Shown here piece after piece: positions 40,006 through 48,321 of a stretch of DNA of 64,000 bases. The translations under genes were made by a program, and so were the position numbers. The notes beneath the pieces are model-generated. The model saw only the letters and a program-made list of their open reading frames with translations. It made no database searches and had not been told where the DNA came from. The stretch spans positions 1,364,001 to 1,428,000 of the forward strand of contig NZ_JAOCQD020000002.1 in NCBI RefSeq assembly GCF_025290835.2, read 5' to 3'. Position 1 is the first letter of the stretch. Every line of letters starts with the position of its first letter. The stretch is from Aquabacterium sp. OR-4 (lineage in GTDB: Bacteria > Pseudomonadota > Gammaproteobacteria > Burkholderiales > Burkholderiaceae_C).

Positions 40006-40970
40006 ACATCCGCCTCCACCTGCTGGCCCTGGCAGCAGCCTGCACCAGCCTGGGCGCGGCCGCGCAGGGCGTGGCCTATGTGTCCAGCGAGAAGGACCAC
40101 ACCCTCACCGTCGTCGACCTCAAGACCCAGGCCGTGACCGGCACCGTGGCCACCTGCAAGCGCCCGCGCCACCTGCAGCGCAGCCCCGACGGCAAGCAGC
40201 TGCTGGTGGCCTGCACCGACACCCACCAGGCCGACGTGATCGACCTGGCCACACGCAAGAGCGTGCGCCGCGTACCGCTGGGCGAAGACCCCGAGGCCTT
40301 CGACCTCTCACCCGACGGCAAGACCCTGTACGTCACCAACGAGGAAGACGCCGCGGTCAGCTTCATTGACCTGGCCAGCGGCAAGAAGCGCGCCGAGGTC
40401 AAGGTGGGCCAGGAGCCCGAGGGCATCAAGGTCACGGCCGATGGCAAGACCGTCTATGCCACCAGCGAGGTGGCCAACCTGGTGCACCAGATCGACGTGG
40501 CCAGCGCCAAGGTCACCAAGAACATCCAGGTCGGCAAGCGCCCGCGCCGCTTTGCGCTGACGCCCGACGGCGCCCAGCTGTGGGTGACCAACGAACTCGA
40601 CGCCAGCATCAGCATCATCGACACCCGCAAGGGCGAGGTGATCGACACCCTGCGCTTCGAGGTCAAGGGCGCGCGCGCCGCCGACATCACGCCGGTGGGC
40701 CTGGCCATGACCCGCGACGGCCGCCGCGCCTTCGTCACCTTGGGCAAGGCCAACCATGTGGCCTTTGTCGACGTGGCCGCGCGCAAGACCACCCAGCTGG
40801 TGCTGGTGGGCAAGCGCGCCTGGGGCCTGACGCTGGACGCGGCCGAGAAGACGCTGTACGTGGTCAACGGCCTGTCCGATGACCTGACCATCGTGGACGT
40901 GGCCGACGCCAAGGCCCTCAAGACCATCAAGGTCGGCCGCGTGCCCTACGGCGTGGTGGTGGTCGAGTGA
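40002..40970 (+). CDS. YVTN beta-propeller protein associated with PQQ-dependent alcohol oxidation
   Basis: A 322-residue exported propeller (signal peptide about 1-21, ending AAAQG). About seven YVTN-like repeats are visible, for example VAYVSSEKDHTLTVVDLKTQ, LYVTNEEDAAVSFIDLASGK, VYATSEVANLVHQIDVASAK and LYVVNGLSDDLTIVDVADAK. It belongs to a family found in this same operon in other bacteria. It likely serves in the periplasm as an accessory or sensor of the dehydrogenase system; no enzyme activity is shown. Confidence 0.92.
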
Positions 40971-42217
40971 TGCCACTGCGCCTTCTGCCACGGCGCCTTC
41001 TGCCACGGCGCCTTCTGCCACGGCGCCTTCTGCCGCGCGCCCCCGGGGCGCGGGCCGCGGGGCCGGCAGCCGCGCTGGCCGTGGCACTGCTGGCCACGCT
41101 GGGTGCCGGCGCCGCGCAGGCGGCCGGCTTCAAGCTCGTGCTGCTGGTGCCGGCCGACGACACCCGACTCGAGCGCGGCCGGCTCGAGCGTGCCGCGCTC
41201 GGCCAGGCCACCGGCCCGGCGGCCGATGCGCTGAAGCTGGCCCTGGCCGATGCCAAGCTCGAACTCGACGCGGCCGGCGCCACGCTGCAGCTCGAGGTGC
41301 TGGAGGTGGCCGACGCCGCCGCGGCCAAGGCCGCCGCCAGCCGCGCCGAGGCCGCAGGCGCGGCGGCCCTGGTCACCGACCTGCCCGCCGCCTGGACCCT
41401 GGCCGCCGCCGATGGCGCCAAGGCCCCGGTGCTCAACATCGGCGCGGCCAGTGATGCGCTGCGCGCCGCCGACTGCCGACGCAACCTCTTCCACCTGGCG
41501 CCCAGCGAGCGCATGCGCGCCGACGCGCTGGCGCAGTGGCTTACCGCGCGCAAGTGGAGCCAGGTGCTGCTGCTCACCGGCCCCGAGGCCGCCGACAAGG
41601 AACGCGCCGCCACCGCCCAGGCCGCCATCGCGCGCTACGGCCTCAAGCTGGCTGGCAGCAAGCCGTTCAAGCTGTCGGGCGACCCGCGCGAACGCGATCT
41701 GGCCAACCCGCTGCTGCTCACCCAGGGCCAGTACGACGTGGTGTGGGTGGTCGACAGCGACGGCGAGTTTGCGCAGACCCTGCCCTTTCGCACCGCGCTG
41801 CCGCGGCTGGTGGTGGGCGACGGCGGCCTGGTGGCGCTGGCCTGGAGCAGCCGCTACGAGCGTTACGGCGCGCCGCAGGTCACGCGGCGCCTGGCCAAGG
41901 CCGCAGGCCGGCGCATGGAAAGCCACGACTGGACGGCCTGGGCGGCCGGCAAGGCCCTGGTGGCCGCCGCGGTGAAGGCCGGCAAGGGCCCGGTGGCGGC
42001 CTTCCACAAGGCGCTGGCGGCGGTGGAGCTCGACGGCAGCAAGGGCGTGGCGATGAGCTTTCGCGCCTGGGACGGCCAGCTGCGCCAGCCGCTGCTGCTG
42101 AGCGATGGCCAGGCGGTGATCGGCACCGCGCCGATCGAGGGCATCCTGCATCCGAAAAACGCCCTCGACACGCTGGGCGCCGACCAGCCCGAGAAGCTGT
42201 GCAAGGTGCGGCCATGA
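40970..42217 (+). CDS. ABC substrate-binding protein of the PQQ-alcohol-dehydrogenase system
   Basis: A 415-residue exported protein with a periplasmic-binding fold: FKLVLLVPADDTRLERGRLE, AAGAAALVTDLPAAWTL, NLFHLAPSERMRADALAQWL and VVWVVDSDGEFAQTLPFR. The signal peptide is odd: its basic region is four RLLPR units coded by a 15-bp tandem repeat, followed by a hydrophobic core (AAALAVALLATLGAGAAQA). The ATG at 40970 shares its A with the stop of the propeller gene; a GTG three bases earlier is also possible. Confidence 0.88.
   Translation: MPLRLLPRRLLPRRLLPRRLLPRAPGARAAGPAAALAVALLATLGAGAAQAAGFKLVLLVPADDTRLERGRLERAALGQATGPAADALKLALADAKLELDAAGATLQLEVLEVADAAAAKAAASRAEAAGAAALVTDLPAAWTLAAADGAKAPVLNIGAASDALRAADCRRNLFHLAPSERMRADALAQWLTARKWSQVLLLTGPEAADKERAATAQAAIARYGLKLAGSKPFKLSGDPRERDLANPLLLTQGQYDVVWVVDSDGEFAQTLPFRTALPRLVVGDGGLVALAWSSRYERYGAPQVTRRLAKAAGRRMESHDWTAWAAGKALVAAAVKAGKGPVAAFHKALAAVELDGSKGVAMSFRAWDGQLRQPLLLSDGQAVIGTAPIEGILHPKNALDTLGADQPEKLCKVRP
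40979..41036 (+). repeat. 15-bp tandem repeat coding the signal-peptide basic region
   Basis: Three full copies of CGCCTTCTGCCACGG (40979-41023) and a fourth, partial and diverged, to 41036. Being a multiple of three it is translated as RLLPR repeats. Copy-number change would lengthen or shorten the charged region without a frameshift. Confidence 0.9.
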
Positions 42218-42317
42218 GCAAAGCCAGCGGCGGACGCGCCGAGCGCCGGACCACCCCAGGCCGGCCCGCCAGCGCCGCGCGGGATCGGCCAACCGACCCG
42301 TCGGACAAGGGGCTGAC

Positions 42318-43127
42318 ATGAGGCATGCCTTGCAGGCCTGGTGGGCCATCGTGCTGCGCGAGCTGCTGAAGTTCAGCCGCCAGACCGGCCGCCTGGTCTC
42401 GGCCCTGGTGCGGCCGCTGCTGTGGCTGGCAGTGTTTGCCGCGGGTTTTCGCAACGTCTTCGGCGTGGCCATCGTCGAGCCCTACGACACCTATATCCCG
42501 TATGACGTGTACATCGCGCCGGGCCTGATCGGCATGGTGCTGCTGTTCAACGGCATGCAGAGCAGCCTGGCCATGGTGTACGACCGCGAGATGGGCCTGA
42601 TGCGCCTGCTGCTCACCGCGCCGCTGCCGCGCTGGTGGATCCTGTTCGCCAAGCTCAGCGCCACCGCCGTGCTGTCGCTGGCGCAGGCGCTGGCCTTCGT
42701 GCTGGTGGCCTGGCTGATCGGCACCGAGCTGCCGCTGTGGGGCGCGCACACGCCGCAGGTGCTGCTGGCCGCGGTGGCCGCGGCGCTGATGCTGGGTGCG
42801 CTGGGCCTGCTGCTGAGCGTGCATGTCAAGCAGCTCGAGAACTTTGCCGGCACGATGAACTTCGTGATCTTTCCGATGTACTTCATGTCCACCGCGCTCT
42901 ACCCGCTGTGGAAGCTGGAGGAATCGGGCGCGAACTGGGTCTACCAGATCGCGCGCTTCAACCCCTTCACCCATGCGGTGGAGTGGCTGCGCTTTGCGCT
43001 GTACGGCAAGGACCCCGGCCTGTCGCCCTGGATCGTGCTGGGCACGCTGGCGCTGTGCTTCCTGCTGGCGGCCTGGGGTTACGACCCGCAGCGTGGCTTT
43101 GGCCAACTCACCAAGCGCGGAACATGA
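42318..43127 (+). CDS. ABC-2-type permease of the PQQ-alcohol-dehydrogenase system
   Basis: A 269-residue ABC-2 permease with six membrane segments. It starts with IVLRELLKFSRQTGRLVSAL (the amphipathic connector helix) and has the loop MQSSLAMVYDREMGLMRLLL, which contacts the ATPase. It completes the ABC unit with the gene at 39193. Its stop overlaps the start of the next gene (ATGA). The 100 bp before it hold an AAGGGG ribosome site. Confidence 0.92.
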   Translation: MRHALQAWWAIVLRELLKFSRQTGRLVSALVRPLLWLAVFAAGFRNVFGVAIVEPYDTYIPYDVYIAPGLIGMVLLFNGMQSSLAMVYDREMGLMRLLLTAPLPRWWILFAKLSATAVLSLAQALAFVLVAWLIGTELPLWGAHTPQVLLAAVAAALMLGALGLLLSVHVKQLENFAGTMNFVIFPMYFMSTALYPLWKLEESGANWVYQIARFNPFTHAVEWLRFALYGKDPGLSPWIVLGTLALCFLLAAWGYDPQRGFGQLTKRGT

Positions 43128-43882
43128 CACCCCCCCCCGATGCGCCTTCGGCGCCTCCCCCCCAGGGGGGCACCGCTGGCAGCCCGACGAAGCCGGATCT
43201 GCGGCGCTCACTGGGTTTGCCTCGCGCTGCAAACAACGGTGGGCCCGCCATCGAACCCCTGTGGCTGGAGTGGCTCGCCCTGGGCGGCATGCTGATCTTC
43301 GGCGCCTGGCTGCTGGGCATGCGCGGCGTGTGGGCGCTGCTGCTCAGCAGCGACCCGACCGGGCTCACGCTGGTGATCATCGTGGTGTTTCTGGCCAGCA
43401 CGCTGTGGTGCGGCGCACGCAGCCGCGAGCTGCAGCGCCAGCGTGCGCTGCTGGCCACCGCCCGCCCCGGCCTGCCCGGGCAAAGCGGCCAGAGCTGGGC
43501 CAGTGAATACCTCAGCGCGCTGGCTGCCGCGCCGCGCGATGCCGATGCCCCGGCCGAACTGCTGGCCGAGCACACCCACGGGCCGCACCACACGGCCTGG
43601 TGGGTCAACGGCATCCAGCTCAAGCTGGGCCTGCTGGGCAAGGTGATCGGCTTCTCGGTGCTGGCGCTGCAGATCGGCCAGATCCAGAGCTTCGATGCCA
43701 GCCAGAGCCAGGACCTGCTCAAGAGCCTGACCGCCGGCCTGGGCATCGCGCTGCTGACCACCATGGTGGGCCTGGTGGGCAACATCCTGCTGGGCCTGCA
43801 GCTCACCCGGCTGGACCGCTACGCCGATGCCCTGATGGCCGACATCCAGCGCCGGGGCATCGCGGTGCGCCACGCCGATTGA
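43124..43882 (+). CDS. MotA/TolQ/ExbB-like proton-channel protein, first gene of an unassigned cassette
   Basis: A 252-residue protein with two N-terminal membrane segments (about 46-64 and 75-95) and two more at about 166-186 and 204-224. The last carries the MotA/ExbB signature LTAGLGIALLTTMVGLVGNI. The first ~37 residues (MTPPPDAPSAPPPQGGTAGS and on) are coded by the dispersed palindromic repeat and are unlikely to be functional protein. With the next gene it resembles an ExbB-ExbD or MotA-MotB pair, but I know no named family with this neighbourhood. Confidence 0.75.
   Translation: MTPPPDAPSAPPPQGGTAGSPTKPDLRRSLGLPRAANNGGPAIEPLWLEWLALGGMLIFGAWLLGMRGVWALLLSSDPTGLTLVIIVVFLASTLWCGARSRELQRQRALLATARPGLPGQSGQSWASEYLSALAAAPRDADAPAELLAEHTHGPHHTAWWVNGIQLKLGLLGKVIGFSVLALQIGQIQSFDASQSQDLLKSLTAGLGIALLTTMVGLVGNILLGLQLTRLDRYADALMADIQRRGIAVRHAD
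43126..43217 (+). repeat. Dispersed palindromic repeat, copy 2
   Basis: C-run, GCGCCTTCGGCGC palindrome, C-run/G-run hairpin, then GCACCGCTGGCAGCCCGACG-type spacer with AAGCCGGATC and a CTGGGTTTGCC tail. It follows the stop of the ABC permease and covers the start of the channel gene. Confidence 0.8.
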
Positions 43883-43884
43883 AC

Positions 43885-44490
43885 ATGGCACGCCGCCGCC
43901 GTGGCCCCGAGGCCGAGGTCGATCCGTTCTACGACATGTTGTTCAACATGCTGATCGCGTTCGTCTTCTGCTTCATCGTGGCGCTGCTGGCGATGAACCC
44001 CAAGGCCCTGAAGGCCGGCGACATTCCGGCCAAGGCCGAGTTCATCATCACGCTCAGCTGGCCCGACATGAACCCGAACGACATCGACGGCTGGGGCCAG
44101 GACCCCGGCGGCAACCTGGTGTGGTTTCGCGCCCGCGAGGCCGGCCTGATGCACCTGGACCGCGACGACCGCGGCCTGGCCAACGACTCGATCGTGGTCA
44201 ACGGCAAGAGCATCGTGAACCCGCTGAACCAGGAGGTGATCACGCTGCGCGGCATCGCCCCCGGCGAGTACGCGTTCAATGCGCACTACTACGACAGCAA
44301 GGACGGCCAGCCGGTCGAGGTGACGGTGTCGGTGGTCAAGGTCAACCCGCGCGCCGAGGTCGTGTACTACGGCACCGCCACCGTGGCCCGCAAGGGCGAC
44401 GAGACCACGCTGGTGCGCTTCACGGTGCTGCCCGACGGCAGCACCACCAACATCAACACGCTGCCACGGCAGCTGGTGCAACGGATGTGA
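43885..44490 (+). CDS. Single-pass membrane protein, ExbD/MotB-like N-terminus
   Basis: A 201-residue protein with a basic start (MARRRRG), then VDPFYDMLFNMLIAFVFCFIVALL. The Asp residues at 13 and 17, ahead of and inside the membrane segment, recall the proton-carrying Asp of ExbD and MotB. The rest (about 40-201) is a periplasmic domain with no recognised family (FIITLSWPDMNPNDIDGWGQ, IVVNGKSIVNPLNQEVITLR). No peptidoglycan-binding OmpA motif is present, so it is not a MotB. It lies 2 bp after the channel gene. Confidence 0.7.
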   Translation: MARRRRGPEAEVDPFYDMLFNMLIAFVFCFIVALLAMNPKALKAGDIPAKAEFIITLSWPDMNPNDIDGWGQDPGGNLVWFRAREAGLMHLDRDDRGLANDSIVVNGKSIVNPLNQEVITLRGIAPGEYAFNAHYYDSKDGQPVEVTVSVVKVNPRAEVVYYGTATVARKGDETTLVRFTVLPDGSTTNINTLPRQLVQRM

Positions 44491-44497
44491 CCCGCCC

Positions 44498-44992
44498 ATG
44501 GGACTCGCTCTGACCCTCTCGTTCGCAGCCCTGGTGCTGCTGCTCACGCTGGCCCTGCTGTGGAGCCGCTGGCCGGGCTGGCTGAAAGGCCTGCTGGTGG
44601 CCGGCGTGGCCGTGTTCTATTTCTGGGCCGACGACGTGGTGCACAACCTCTCGGGCTGGCCCACGCCCGATGCGCTGCCCGAGCGTTTCACGCTGCTGGC
44701 GGTGGTGGTCGAGGAGCCCAGCGCCAAGACCGCCGGCGCGCTGTACCTGTGGGTCAATGCCATCGAGAACGGCAAGCCGGTGGCCCAGCCACGCGCCCAC
44801 AAGCTGGCCTACACGAAAGACCTGCACGCCCTGCTCAACGAGGGCATGAAGAAGGCCCGCCAGGGCGTCAGCCAGATGGGCCAGGCCGTGCCCAAGCGCG
44901 GCAAGAAGGGCCTGGGCTGGCTGCGCCCCGGCGCCGACGAGCAGGAGGTGAAGATCCGCGACCTGCCCGCGCCGCAGCTGCCCGAGAAATGA
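44498..44992 (+). CDS. Membrane protein of the ExbB/ExbD-like cassette, unknown function
   Basis: A 164-residue protein with two N-terminal membrane segments (about 2-20 and 27-42, GLALTLSFAALVLLLTLALL and the following stretch). A soluble domain follows (FTLLAVVVEEPSAKTAGALY, LYLWVNAIENGKPVAQPRAH) with a basic tail (KKARQGVSQMGQAVPKRGKK). I recognise no family. It starts 7 bp after the ExbD-like gene, and its stop overlaps the start of the lipoprotein gene (ATGA). Confidence 0.65.
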   Translation: MGLALTLSFAALVLLLTLALLWSRWPGWLKGLLVAGVAVFYFWADDVVHNLSGWPTPDALPERFTLLAVVVEEPSAKTAGALYLWVNAIENGKPVAQPRAHKLAYTKDLHALLNEGMKKARQGVSQMGQAVPKRGKKGLGWLRPGADEQEVKIRDLPAPQLPEK

Positions 44993-45789
44993 ACGCCCCC
45001 CGCAACGCCTTCGGCGTCTCCCCCCACTGGGGGGCGCCACCCTCGGCCCGGCCAAGCCGGACCCTGGGTGGCCGCCTGGTTTCGGCCTCTGCCCTGCTGG
45101 CGCTCGGCCTGCTGCAGGCCTGCTCGCAGCCCACGGCCAGCGGCTTTTTCCCGCTCGAGGCCGGCCACAGCTGGCGTTACGAGCAGCTCAGCGAGTGGGA
45201 GAACAACACGCAGGACAAGGAGACGGTGACCCTCAGCACCCTGGGCGCCGAAAGCCTGCCCGACCACGTGCCCGGCAGCGGCAAGGCCTGGCGCCGGCGC
45301 AGCGCCAGCGGTGTCGACTACTGGCTGCGCACCGACGACACCGGCATCTACCGCGTGGCCACCAAGACCGACCTGCAGGCCGAACCCGAGGCCGACAAGC
45401 CGGTGCGCTATGTGCTCAAGATGCCGCTGGCCGTGGGCACCAGCTGGCAGGCGCCCACCACTGCCTACCTGCTCAAGCGCGGCGCCGAGTTTCCGCCCGA
45501 GATCCGGCACACCCACAAGCCGGTGCTGATGACCTACCAGATCGCCGCCGTCGGCGAGGCCGTGAAGACCCGCGCCGGCGAGTTCAGCGACTGCCTGCGC
45601 GTGCAGGGCACGGCGGTGATGAAGCTGTTTGCCGACCCCGTGGTGGGCTTTCGCGAGATGCCGCTGCACAGCACCGAGTGGTACTGCAAGGGCGTGGGCC
45701 TGGTGAAGCTGGAACGCAGCGAGCCCACCAACAACTCCACCTTTCTGCAGGGCGGCAAGCTCGTGATGGAACTGACCGAATGGCAATGA
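44989..45789 (+). CDS. Predicted lipoprotein of the ExbB/ExbD-like cassette
   Basis: A 266-residue lipoprotein. The lipobox is LLQAC with the lipidated Cys at position 45, after a hydrophobic run (VSASALLALGLLQAC). The first ~28 residues (MNAPRNAFGVSPHWGAPPSA and on) are coded by the dispersed repeat. The mature part (FFPLEAGHSWRYEQLSEWEN, WLRTDDTGIYRVATKTDLQA, AGEFSDCLRVQGTAVMKLFA, EWYCKGVGLVKLERSEP) looks like a beta-rich outer-membrane or periplasmic domain of a type seen in uncharacterised proteobacterial lipoproteins. Whether translation starts here or at a later codon is uncertain. Confidence 0.72.
   Translation: MNAPRNAFGVSPHWGAPPSARPSRTLGGRLVSASALLALGLLQACSQPTASGFFPLEAGHSWRYEQLSEWENNTQDKETVTLSTLGAESLPDHVPGSGKAWRRRSASGVDYWLRTDDTGIYRVATKTDLQAEPEADKPVRYVLKMPLAVGTSWQAPTTAYLLKRGAEFPPEIRHTHKPVLMTYQIAAVGEAVKTRAGEFSDCLRVQGTAVMKLFADPVVGFREMPLHSTEWYCKGVGLVKLERSEPTNNSTFLQGGKLVMELTEWQ
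44994..45070 (+). repeat. Dispersed palindromic repeat, copy 3
   Basis: C-run, AACGCCTTCGGCGTC palindrome, CCCCCC-ACTGGGGGG hairpin, then CTCGGCCCGGCCAAGCCGGA. It overlaps the start codon region of the lipoprotein gene. Confidence 0.75.
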
Positions 45790-46784
45790 CCCGACCGCAG
45801 CGCGTTGATCCCGCCCGGCGCAGGCTGCTGGGCGCCGCGTCGGCACTGGCGCTGGGCCAGGCCTTCGGCGCCACGCTGGCCCATGCACAGGCGCCCTTCC
45901 CCACGCGGCCGATCACGCTGTGGCTGCCCTGGCCGGCCGGCGGTGCCACCGACCTCACCTTCCGCATCCTGGCCGACAACGTGGCCCGCCGCCTGGGCCA
46001 GAAGGTGCTGGTTGAAAACCGCGGCGGCGCCGGCGGCACGCTGGCCATGCCCATCCTGCAGCAGGCCGCACCCGACGGCTACACGCTGGCCCAGCTGCCG
46101 CAGACCGCGCTGCGCGCCCCCTGGACGCGCAAGGTGCTGTGGGACCCGATCCGCGACACCACGCCCATCATCCAGATCTCGGGCGTGACCTTCGGCATCG
46201 TGGTGCCGGCCAACAGCCCGTTCAAGGGCCTGGATGACCTGTTCGCCTTTGCCAAGGCCCACCCGGGCGAACTGACCATCGCCACCAACGGCACCGGCAC
46301 CACGCCACACGTGGTGATGGACGACCTGTTCGGCCGCCGCGGCCTCAGCTTCAACCATGTGCCGTACAAGGGCACGTCCGAGCAGATGATCGCGGTCAGC
46401 ACCGGCCAGGTCCAGGTGGGCGTCAACAGCAACGGCTTTGCGCCCTTTGTCGATTCAGGCCGGCTGCGCCTGCTGGTGACCTTTGGCGAGCACCGCACCC
46501 GGCGCTGGCCCGGCGTGCCCACGCTCAAGGAGCTGGGCCACGGTATCGTGGCCACCTCGCCCTACGGCATCGTGGGCCCGGCCGGCATGCCGGCGCCGGT
46601 GGTGGCGGTGCTGCACGAGGCCTTTCGCGCCGCGATGAACGACCCCGCCCATGTGGCCGAGCTGGCGGTGTACGACCAGGAGCTGAACTACCTGGGCCCG
46701 CAGGAGTACGGACGCGCCCTGAGGCTGGCCTACGAGACCGAGCGCAAGGTGGTCGAGCGCCTGGGCCTGGCGCGCAGCGAGTGA
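45786..46784 (+). CDS. Bug-family (tripartite tricarboxylate transporter) solute-binding protein
   Basis: A 332-residue periplasmic binding protein of the Bug family, abundant in Burkholderiales. After a Tat/Sec-like leader (RRRLLGAASALALGQAFGAT) the mature protein begins with PFPTRPITLWLPWPAGGATD, and carries VENRGGAGGTLAMPILQQAA and YKGTSEQMIAVSTGQVQVGV. The substrate cannot be read from sequence. No membrane subunits are adjacent. An earlier ATG at 45780 is possible; 45786 overlaps the lipoprotein stop (ATGA). Confidence 0.88.
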   Translation: MTRPQRVDPARRRLLGAASALALGQAFGATLAHAQAPFPTRPITLWLPWPAGGATDLTFRILADNVARRLGQKVLVENRGGAGGTLAMPILQQAAPDGYTLAQLPQTALRAPWTRKVLWDPIRDTTPIIQISGVTFGIVVPANSPFKGLDDLFAFAKAHPGELTIATNGTGTTPHVVMDDLFGRRGLSFNHVPYKGTSEQMIAVSTGQVQVGVNSNGFAPFVDSGRLRLLVTFGEHRTRRWPGVPTLKELGHGIVATSPYGIVGPAGMPAPVVAVLHEAFRAAMNDPAHVAELAVYDQELNYLGPQEYGRALRLAYETERKVVERLGLARSE

Positions 46785-46883
46785 GCGGCCCCCGCCGCAG
46801 CCGAACGCGCCGTGGTGGCCGCTAGACTGCCGGGCGGCGGCCGCGCTGGCCGTTGTTGCAACCACCACCAAAGAGCACATCGA

Positions 46884-47717
46884 ATGAAGACGCGTAGGGA
46901 ATGGGCGGCGCGTGCCGCGCGCATGTTGACGGCCGCCACGGCGGCACTGACGCTGGCAGCCTGTGTCAGCACGCCAACGGCAACGCCAACGCCAACGCCA
47001 CCCCGCTGGCAGGGCGAGACGCCGCAGGCCCTGCTGTGGGTGGGCAACAGCTTCTTCTACTTCAACAACAGCATGCACGGGCACCTGGGCGGGCTGCTCA
47101 ATGCCGCCGGCGTGCGCGGCGTGCGCCAGACCTCGGTGACCATCAGCGGCGCGGGCCTGGACTGGCACGACATGGCCTCGCACTTCAAGCCCGGCTCGGG
47201 CATGGCGCGCTACAGCTTCACGCCCAGCAACGACGTGGCGTTCAACCAGTTCGAGCGCGCCTACGACATGGTGCTGATGATGGACTGCAGCCAGTGCCCC
47301 ACCCACCCCAAGCTGCAGCAGGCCTTTCACGACACGGCCAAGGCGCATGCCGCCACCGTGCGCGCGGCCGGGGCCGAACCGGCGCTGTTCCTGAGCTGGG
47401 CCTACCAGGACCAGCCGCAGATGACCGAGCAGCTGGCGGCCGAGTACCTGCGCGCCGGGCGCGCCAACGGCATGCGCGTGGTGCCGGCCGGGCCGGCCTT
47501 TGCCGCGTCGATCGCCAAGCGGCCCGACATCAACCTGTACGCCCCCGACAAGCGCCACCCCAGCCTGGCCGGCACCTACCTCGGTGCGGCCGTGACCATG
47601 GCCAGCCTGTTCAAGAAGTCACCGGTGGGCAACAGCTACACCGCCGGCCTGCCGGCCGATGTGGCGCAGCATCTGCAGGCGGTGGCCTGGGAGACGGTGC
47701 AGTCGTTCAAGCCCTGA
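46884..47717 (+). CDS. SGNH/GDSL-like hydrolase lipoprotein
   Basis: A 277-residue lipoprotein (lipobox TLAAC, Cys27). LLWVGNSFFYFNNSMH carries the block-I Ser in GNS rather than GDS, and DKRHPSLAGTYLGA carries the block-V Asp and His. These marks suggest an SGNH-fold esterase or a relative with unknown substrate. A short TPTATPTPTPP linker follows the Cys. A TAGACT -10-like box lies about 50 bp upstream. Confidence 0.75.
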   Translation: MKTRREWAARAARMLTAATAALTLAACVSTPTATPTPTPPRWQGETPQALLWVGNSFFYFNNSMHGHLGGLLNAAGVRGVRQTSVTISGAGLDWHDMASHFKPGSGMARYSFTPSNDVAFNQFERAYDMVLMMDCSQCPTHPKLQQAFHDTAKAHAATVRAAGAEPALFLSWAYQDQPQMTEQLAAEYLRAGRANGMRVVPAGPAFAASIAKRPDINLYAPDKRHPSLAGTYLGAAVTMASLFKKSPVGNSYTAGLPADVAQHLQAVAWETVQSFKP

Positions 47718-47754
47718 CGGGCTGGCCGGCAGCGGCCGCGCCGACGAGGCGCTC

Positions 47755-48066
47755 TCAGCGCTCGTACATGAAGCCGGCGGCAGGCGGATGCACCTGGGCG
47801 CTGGTGGCATTGGCCACGATGCCGTCCACCAGCACGATGACGCTGCCCGCGGCATGAAAGCTGCGCGCGCCGGCCCGGGTGTTGGCGGCCACGGTGGTGG
47901 CCGCTGCCGGCAGCACGGCCGTCATCGCGGCCGGGTTGGCCGGGGCCTTGGGGGCCGTGGCCGTGGCGCCCGCGCCAGCCGGCTGGGCCGGCGAATGTGC
48001 CAGGGCAGGCAGCGACAGCAGCGCGCCGCCGGCGATCAAGAACACGTTGACGAGTCGAAGTTTCAC
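47755..48066 (-). CDS. Small periplasmic protein of unknown function
   Basis: A 103-residue protein with a clear signal peptide (MKLRLVNVFLIAGGALLSLP, cut after ALAHS or nearby). The mature part is Ala/Pro-rich with SFHAAGSVIVLVDGIVANAT near the end. No family is recognised. It is convergent with the hydrolase gene. Confidence 0.55.
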   Translation of the reverse strand: MKLRLVNVFLIAGGALLSLPALAHSPAQPAGAGATATAPKAPANPAAMTAVLPAAATTVAANTRAGARSFHAAGSVIVLVDGIVANATSAQVHPPAAGFMYER

Positions 48067-48205
48067 GGCAGCCCCGGTGGTGGGTGCGCCCGGGCCCGCG
48101 GCTCAGGTCGCACGATGCCGATCTGTTCGGCCGGGGCGTGCCCAACTTGAGGCCGGGCGGGCCACCGGCACCGGCCTGGCGTGACAAACCGCGCACTCAA
48201 GCGGT

Positions 48206-48315
48206 GTGAATGAACCGTCGCGAGCGGTCTCAGGGTGGTTCGAGCAACGCAGCCGTACTGCCGTACGGCCAGTCGCGCAGGGCCGCCATGTGCCCCGCGC
48301 AGCAGGTTCATTCAC
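48206..48315. repeat. Long inverted repeat in the gap before the response regulator
   Basis: GTGAATGAACC (48206-48216) and its exact reverse complement GGTTCATTCAC (48305-48315), 88 bp apart, extendable with a bulge through GCGGTG/CACCGC. Inside lies a perfect palindrome GCCGTACGGC (about 48258-48267). No coding sequence is supported in 48067-48321. A structured RNA, a terminator for the response-regulator gene, or a small mobile element are all possible. Confidence 0.6.
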
Positions 48316-48321
48316 CGCCTG

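Noticed and set aside
43124..44490. Zorya-type (ZorA-ZorB) anti-phage system
   Set aside because: Although ExbB/MotA-like and Asp-bearing single-pass proteins are paired, there is no long ZorA coiled-coil tail, no peptidoglycan-binding ZorB domain and no ZorC/D/E effector gene.
46884..46990. Hexanucleotide repeat in the hydrolase gene start
   Set aside because: The TPTATPTPTPP linker is a short low-complexity spacer after the lipid-bearing Cys, common in lipoproteins, and not a notable repeat.
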